Assembly: GCF_029892105.1 (NCBI RefSeq)
Contig: NZ_JARZAJ010000011.1
Coordinates: forward strand, 62,001 to 126,000
Length of the DNA: 64,000 nt
Direction of reading: 5' to 3'
DNA from: Kitasatospora sp. GP82
GTDB lineage: Bacteria > Actinomycetota > Actinomycetes > Streptomycetales > Streptomycetaceae
Every line of letters begins with the position of its first letter. The stretch's first letter is position 1. The notes under the pieces were generated by a model. That model was not told the DNA's origin. It made no database searches and was given only the letters and a program-made list of their open reading frames with translations. Shown here one piece after another: positions 59,484 through 64,000 of this stretch. The position numbers and the translations under genes were made by a program.

Positions 59484-61679
59484 TCAGCGCTTGGGCGTCT
59501 GTGGTTGCCAGGCCAGGAAGCGGACGACCACCAGGGCGGCGATGATCAGCGTCACGTTGAAGCCGTAGACCAGCGCGGCCTGCCGGGGCCAGTCGGTCGG
59601 CGAGCTGGTGCGGTACCAGTTGTCCTGCGGCCACCAGGCGATCAGCAGCCAGGCGATGGCGGCGACCGTCAAGCCGGTCAGTCGGGCCGGGCGGGCCGGA
59701 CGCTGGCGCTCCAGGACCGCTTGGCCCAGGAAGAGGAAGGCCATGCCCGCTCCGAAGCCCAACCACTCGCAGACGTAGAGCACTTGGAAGAGGGCGGCCC
59801 AGGGCGAGGGCACGGCGGTGACGTCCGTCGAACCCGGCCAGAAAACGTCGGTGGTGGCGAAGGCCAGTACCGCGAACAGCAGTGTCAGCACTACGGCCGA
59901 CGCCCCGCGCGAGGATGCGGCCCCGCCGCCACCGGTGCGCGGCGGGCGGTAGCCCGCCTTTGCGCTGCCACGACGTTGAACCGACGTCTTGCCAGGGCCG
60001 GGGCGCGCCGTCCCGGCCGCGTGGTCGCGCGGGGCGGGCTGCGGCAGGCTGCGGCGGTCCAGCTTCCCCGCGCGGGTCAGCGGCATGGCGGGCAGCGGCA
60101 CCACGGCGTCCGGCAGCAGCCGCTCGGGAAGCCGTTCGGCGAGGTACGTGCGCAGGACCCAACCGTCCGTCACGCCCTCCGTGACCCGGAGGCCCTCGGG
60201 CACGGCGTGCTCGGAGCCGGTGTCCTGCGATCCGGCGTCCGCCGTGGCGGCGGTCACCGCGTAGGCGACCAGCCGGTGTTGGCCCGGTGCCGTCTCGATC
60301 CGGGCGACCGCGCTCTCCCGCACGTCCGGGTGGGTGCGCAGCTCGGCCTCGATCTCCGCGAGCGCCGTGACCTCGCTCGCATCGGCGGTGCCCGTACCGT
60401 CGGCGCGGTCGGTGGCGCGGCCGATGTACTCCAGCAGACCGTCAGGACGCAGCCGTCCGATGTCGCCCGTCCGGTAGATCCGGCCGTCCTGGTCGAACTC
60501 GGCGGCCTGGAACCGGGCTGCGGTGAGCTCGGGACGGTTGAGATAGCCTCGGCCGACGCCCGGCCCGGCGAGACAGATCTCGCCCGGTCGACCGGGTGGC
60601 ACCGGCCGCCCGGAAGCGTCCAGCAGGTGCACCCGGGTGCCCGGGAAGGGCTGCCCGATCAGCGAGATCCGCTCGGCGTCCTCGGGCGCCTCGGCCAGCG
60701 TCGAACTGTCGAAGTAGGTGCTGTCGACCGCCGCCTCCGCCACGCCGTACACATTGATGTGGCGGACACCCGGGCCGAGGTAGCGCTGCAGACGGAGCTG
60801 CTCGTCCAGGTACCACTTCTCCGCGCCCACCGAGAGCAGCCTGACCTCGCCCAACTCGAGCCCGCGCGGCAGGAGATGGGCGAACAGCCGTCGGAGGGTG
60901 TGCACATTGGTCTCCATGACCGTCACCGCTTCGCGGAGCACCAGCTCGTGCAGTTCGGAGATCTCGGTGGTGCGGTCGAGGGTGAAGTTGCGCCGGGCCA
61001 TCACCAGGGTGCCGCCCGCGCCCAGGGCGCGGATCCAGTCGGCGGTGAAGACGTCGAACTCCAGCGTCGCCGTCTGGAGGAAGCGGTCGGTGGGGGAGAG
61101 CCGGTAGACCGACTGCCAACCCCGGTAGGAGTGCAGCAGATTGCGGTGCTCGACCAGCGCGCCCTTGGGCAGGCCGGTCGAGCCCGAGGTGTAGAACACG
61201 CAGGCCGGATCGGACGGCTGGACGGTGACACCGAGTGGAGTGGCCGCCTCGGCGGCGATCGACTCGGCGGCCGTGTCCACGCACAGCACGGTGCGGCTGC
61301 TCGTATCCGTCAGCCTGACCCGGTACGCCTCCTCCGTCAGCAGCACCAGCGGGTCGGCATCGGCGAGCACATGGCGCACCGCCGCGTCCGGGGCCGTTGG
61401 CTCCAGCGGAACGTACGCGGCGCCCGTCTTGAGCACCGCGAGCAGGGCCGTGAGCAACCCGGGCCCGCGCGCCAGCGCCACCGCGGCAAGACCGCCGGAG
61501 CCGAGGCCCGACCCGGCCAGCCGATGGGCCAGTCGGTCCGCCCGGGTATTCAACTCGGTGTATGTGAGACGCTCGTCGCCGCAGACCACCGCCACTGCCT
61601 CGGGCGCCCTGCGGGCGTGCTCCTCGAACAGCTGGTGGACGGCGTGCACCTCCCCCAATGCCCCTGCCGCACTGCTCAT
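59484..61679 (-). CDS. Amino-acid adenylation domain fused to a C-terminal membrane domain
   Basis: A 731-residue protein. Residues about 15-540 are a complete NRPS-type adenylation domain: LTYTELNTRADRLAHRL, VFYTSGSTGLPKGALVEHRN, FDVFTADWIRALGAGG (Asp as in alpha-amino-acid activation), IYRTGDIGRLRPDGLLEYIG, and the catalytic Lys in LTRAGKLDRRSLP. No carrier (PCP) or condensation domain follows; instead a basic linker leads to four hydrophobic segments (VVLTLLFAVLAFATTDVFW, FGAGMAFLFLGQAVL, LTGLTVAAIAWLLIAWW, FNVTLIIAALVVVRFLAW). A membrane-tethered, carrier-less adenylating enzyme is unusual; the amino acid and acceptor are unknown. ATG 61679 follows a GAGGGAGGG site. Confidence 0.85.
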   Translation of the reverse strand: MSSAAGALGEVHAVHQLFEEHARRAPEAVAVVCGDERLTYTELNTRADRLAHRLAGSGLGSGGLAAVALARGPGLLTALLAVLKTGAAYVPLEPTAPDAAVRHVLADADPLVLLTEEAYRVRLTDTSSRTVLCVDTAAESIAAEAATPLGVTVQPSDPACVFYTSGSTGLPKGALVEHRNLLHSYRGWQSVYRLSPTDRFLQTATLEFDVFTADWIRALGAGGTLVMARRNFTLDRTTEISELHELVLREAVTVMETNVHTLRRLFAHLLPRGLELGEVRLLSVGAEKWYLDEQLRLQRYLGPGVRHINVYGVAEAAVDSTYFDSSTLAEAPEDAERISLIGQPFPGTRVHLLDASGRPVPPGRPGEICLAGPGVGRGYLNRPELTAARFQAAEFDQDGRIYRTGDIGRLRPDGLLEYIGRATDRADGTGTADASEVTALAEIEAELRTHPDVRESAVARIETAPGQHRLVAYAVTAATADAGSQDTGSEHAVPEGLRVTEGVTDGWVLRTYLAERLPERLLPDAVVPLPAMPLTRAGKLDRRSLPQPAPRDHAAGTARPGPGKTSVQRRGSAKAGYRPPRTGGGGAASSRGASAVVLTLLFAVLAFATTDVFWPGSTDVTAVPSPWAALFQVLYVCEWLGFGAGMAFLFLGQAVLERQRPARPARLTGLTVAAIAWLLIAWWPQDNWYRTSSPTDWPRQAALVYGFNVTLIIAALVVVRFLAWQPQTPKR

Positions 61680-61990
61680 CGCGCGTTCCCTCCCTCATCG
61701 GTGGCACCGTTCAGATCCTCCCCGCCTCCACTGACAGTGTGCGGCCAGATCGGCTGAGTGATCCTCCTTGGGTGCGGAGTAGTTGCAGAGCTGTCACCGC
61801 TTCGGGACGGTCGCAGGAATTCCCCTGGGCCGCAAGGGATTCCCATCGGCCGCCGGGCCCTGCCCGGCGGCCGAACGGGAGCCGGGTACGGCTCGGCGGC
61901 GCCCGGCCGACCGGTGGGTGGACGGCCCGGCAACCGCAAGGGCCGCACTGTTAGCCTGGCGGCCGTTCGTTCGTACCGGGGAGGACCGGC
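61680..61990. other. Divergent promoter region with hairpin
   Basis: About 310 bp between the adenylation-domain gene and the ABC-ATPase stub. It holds a perfect 12-bp stem (TCGGCCGCCGGG and complement, 61846-61857 and 61863-61874) with the loop CCCTG. No promoter pair could be assigned. Confidence 0.6.
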
Positions 61991-62272
61991 ATGACCAGCG
62001 TCGAAGTACCGCCCCGGGGACCGCTGTTGCGCACCAGGGAGGTGGACGTCGTCCGCGACGGCCGCTATCTGCTGCGGGCGGTCTCGCTCACCGTCGAGCC
62101 GGGCCAGCACTGGGCGCTGCTCGGCGCCAACGGCGCGGGCAAGAGCACCCTGCTCGGCCTGCTGGGCGCCACGACGGCCGCTGGAGCGCCCGGGCCGAAC
62201 CCCGCCGCCCGGCGGGCGTCTGAGCCCCTCGGTACGAGGGCGGCGGGGTGGCGGGGCGACGGCGTGCGGTGA
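61991..62272 (+). pseudogene. ABC-transporter ATPase 5' fragment
   Basis: The first about 60 codons (LRTREVDVVRDGRYLLRAVS, then QHWALLGANGAGKSTLLGLL) are the start of an ABC ATPase up to and including Walker A. From about 62180 the frame runs into unrelated GC-rich sequence and stops; the Q-loop, signature and Walker B are missing. A truncated gene, not a functional ATPase. Confidence 0.8.
62198..62249. terminator. Long inverted repeat after the ABC stub
   Basis: ACCCCGCCGCCC (62198-62209) pairs with GGGCGGCGGGGT (62238-62249); a small CCCTCG/CGAGGG hairpin sits in the loop. It lies at the 3' end of the stub and 40 bp from the convergent peroxidase stop. Likely a bidirectional terminator. 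Confidence 0.6.
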
Positions 62273-62288
62273 CTGCCTGTGACCGGGG

Positions 62289-62777
62289 TCAGGCGGGCAG
62301 ATGGGCCTCGATGGCGGCGATCAGCTCCGCGGACTCCGGCTCGGTGCGGGGGCGGAAGCGGCCGAGAACCGCACCGTCGGTGCCGATGACGAACTTCTCG
62401 AAGTTCCAGGTGACGTCACCGGCCTGGCCCTCGGCATCGGCCGTCTCGGTGAGCTCCGCGTACAGCGGGTGCCGGCCGTCCCCGTTGACCTCGATCTTCT
62501 CGAAGAGCGGGAAGGAGACACCGTAGGTGGTCGAGCAGAAGGTCTGGATCTCCTCGGCGCTGCCCGGCTCCTGGCCCATGAACTGGTTGCAGGGGAAGCC
62601 GAGTACGGTGAAGCCGCGCTCGGCGTAGCGCTGCTGCAGCCGCTCCAGACCCGCGTACTGCGGCGTCAGGCCGCACTTCGACGCGACGTTGACCAGAAGC
62701 AGCACCTTGCCCTTGTAGTCGCCGAGCGAGGCGGGCCGGCCGGCCAGGGTGTGCAGCGGGATGTCGTACAGGCTCAT
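62289..62777 (-). CDS. Glutathione-peroxidase-family protein
   Basis: A 162-residue thioredoxin-fold peroxidase. Catalytic Cys (not selenocysteine) is in NVASKCGLTPQYAGLERLQQ, with Gln in LGFPCNQFMGQEPG and Trp in WNFEKFVIG. The Cys in FPCNQ could be the resolving Cys used with thioredoxin, as in bacteria that use mycothiol rather than glutathione. GAAGGGG lies before ATG 62777. Reduces hydrogen or lipid peroxides. Confidence 0.92.
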   Translation of the reverse strand: MSLYDIPLHTLAGRPASLGDYKGKVLLLVNVASKCGLTPQYAGLERLQQRYAERGFTVLGFPCNQFMGQEPGSAEEIQTFCSTTYGVSFPLFEKIEVNGDGRHPLYAELTETADAEGQAGDVTWNFEKFVIGTDGAVLGRFRPRTEPESAELIAAIEAHLPA

Positions 62778-63147
62778 GGAAGGCCCCTTCGGTAGGTGTT
62801 CGCCGCAGCGGACAACTGCCCGCCCGGCCCGGGTGTTCCCGGTCAGCCTGGCAGGGATGCCGGGGTGAGGCAGCTGCTGGTCGCCGCACCGGCCGGGAGG
62901 ACGGCGGACGCCGGCACTCACCGCTCTCCTTGACGGCCGATACGGAGTCGAACGGAACCGATTGCACGTTCGATACATTGGCCCACGTGCTGAGGGGGAG
63001 TGGTCGGCGCGGGGGATTTCGCGCGCGCCGCGTGTCAGCGGGGCCGTTCCGGGCCGGGGGCGCCAAGGTGGTGGCGGTCGGCCGGTGTGGGCGGTGTGAG
63101 CGACCGGGGCCGGCTCCGGCTGCTGCTCGTCCGCCCCTGGAGGCCCT
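62778..63147. other. Divergent promoter region of peroxidase and carboxypeptidase genes
   Basis: About 370 bp. Contains a TTGCAC near 62962 and an AT-richer stretch TTCGATACATTGG, but no convincing spacing. No supported gene. Confidence 0.5.
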
Positions 63148-64000
63148 GTGCGTACCGTTTCGGTCCGGCGGCCCAGCGTGCCGCTGGCCGCTGTCCTGGC
63201 TGCCCTGCTGCTCACGGGCTCCGCCCCGGCGGCCCCCGGCGCGACTGCGATGGCCTCGTCACCGGCGGCCTCGTCGCTCTCCTCGGATCTGGACCGGCTG
63301 CTCGAAGACCCGCGCCTGACGGGCGCTCAGGTGTCCGCACTGGTCACCGATGTCGCGACCGGTGAGGTGCTCTACCGGCGTTCACCCGGTGCACTGATGC
63401 TGCCCGCCTCCACCCTGAAGACTTTCACGGCCGCTGCCGCTCTCGACCTCCTGGGCGCGGACCACCGCTTCGGGACCGAGGTCCTCGCGGCAGGCGGACG
63501 CGTCGGCTCGAAGCTCGACGGCGATCTCGTCCTGCGGGGCGGGGGAGACCCCAGTCTGCTGCCCGCCGATCTGGACGCGCTCGCCGCGCAGGTGGCGACG
63601 GCCGGGATCACCACGGTCTCCGGCGGCGTACTGGCGGACGCCTCCCGCTACGACAGCGTGCCGCTCGGGGACAACTGGGCCTGGGACGACCAGTCCGCGT
63701 ACTACAGTCCGCAGATCTCCGCGCTCACCCTCGCCAGCGACACCGACTACGACCCGGGCACCGTCCGGCTCACGCTGACGCCGGATCCGGCGCCGGGGCG
63801 GCCCGCCGCCGTGCAGCTCATGCCCGCCGAGGCCCCGGTGAAGCTCGGCGGCCGGATCGACACCGCGGCGGCGGGCAGCGAGTACACCGTGAACGTGACC
63901 CGGACCCCGGGGACCAATGAGATCGTCCTGGCGGGCAGCCTTCCGGTGGACGGAGGTACGAGTGAGGAGTGGGTCACCGTGGAGGACCCGGCGCGGGTGA
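63148..64000 (+). CDS. dacB: D-alanyl-D-alanine carboxypeptidase/endopeptidase (PBP4 type), partial
   Basis: About 284 codons to the right edge. GTG 63148 with CTGGAGG upstream; signal peptide SVPLAAVLAALLLTGSAPAA with cleavage near residue 30. The active-site S-x-x-K is STLK in LPASTLKTFTAAAAL, followed by the S13-family insertion DGDLVLRGGGDPSLLPADLD and DNWAWDDQSAYYSPQISALT. The S-x-N and KTG boxes lie beyond the window. It trims cross-linked peptidoglycan peptides outside the membrane. Confidence 0.9.
   Translation, partial: MRTVSVRRPSVPLAAVLAALLLTGSAPAAPGATAMASSPAASSLSSDLDRLLEDPRLTGAQVSALVTDVATGEVLYRRSPGALMLPASTLKTFTAAAALDLLGADHRFGTEVLAAGGRVGSKLDGDLVLRGGGDPSLLPADLDALAAQVATAGITTVSGGVLADASRYDSVPLGDNWAWDDQSAYYSPQISALTLASDTDYDPGTVRLTLTPDPAPGRPAAVQLMPAEAPVKLGGRIDTAAAGSEYTVNVTRTPGTNEIVLAGSLPVDGGTSEEWVTVEDPARV

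Noticed and set aside
59505..61757. Plus-strand open frame of 750 codons opposite the adenylation-domain gene
   Set aside because: Mirror frame without family features.

Overview
The window is chromosomal DNA of a very GC-rich filamentous actinomycete, most likely Streptomyces or the closely related Kitasatospora. This rests on third-position GC bias in nearly every gene, many GTG/TTG starts, two large PAS-GAF-SpoIIE-type phosphatase/anti-sigma-kinase proteins, a SepF paralogue, an AfsR-like HTH-NB-ARC-TPR regulator, a DinB (mycothiol-transferase-type) protein and an F420/PPOX-type oxidoreductase. No rRNA, tRNA or CRISPR array was seen.

Left part (1-31.2 kb) is ordinary, well-packed chromosome. 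Its main metabolic unit is a six-gene, same-strand cluster at 2.9-11.8 kb: AtuA-family protein, acyl-CoA carboxylase beta and alpha subunits, acyl-CoA dehydrogenase, CoA ligase and a TetR regulator. It looks like an activation, dehydrogenation and biotin-dependent carboxylation route for a branched or unsaturated acid, and a 16-bp perfect palindrome upstream is a good candidate operator. Further along are a SpoIIE-type phosphatase, a TetR/MFS efflux pair, SepF, endonuclease IV, a divergent MFS/ROK pair, a GDPD/AlkZ-like pair, an AI-2E-type transporter, a hydrolase, and a decayed tandem duplication of a spermidine-synthase-like/methyltransferase gene pair (28.6-31.2 kb).

Middle part (31.2-48 kb) is a patchwork of mobile-element activity. 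An IS256-family transposase is fused in frame to a foreign HTH protein and overlaps a HEAT-repeat gene. Later come pieces of IS1182-, IS5- and IS3/IS481-like transposases and of a serine recombinase, a glycerate-kinase 5' fragment, a C39-peptidase fragment fused to transposase sequence, and two copies of a 23-bp repeat. Intact cargo among the debris includes an AfsR-like regulator, a second SpoIIE-type phosphatase, a tautomerase, a haloalkane-dehalogenase-like hydrolase whose gene is visibly richer in A/T, and a secreted M9-type collagenase with a strong terminator upstream.

Right part (48-64 kb) returns to ordinary chromosome: DedA, an oxidoreductase, a channel-like membrane protein, an ArsR/DUF2071 pair, GNAT and nucleotidyltransferase proteins, an ATP-grasp ligase of the peptide-ligase type, hydrolase, DUF4232 lipoprotein and UspA. 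Small-scale decay is visible here too: heptamer tandem arrays at 56.4 and 58.7 kb, a deletion scar joining MarR and NmrA remnants at 59.1 kb, and an ABC-ATPase stub at 62 kb. An unusual adenylation domain fused directly to a membrane domain lies at 59.5-61.7 kb. Glutathione peroxidase and the start of a D-Ala-D-Ala carboxypeptidase close the window.
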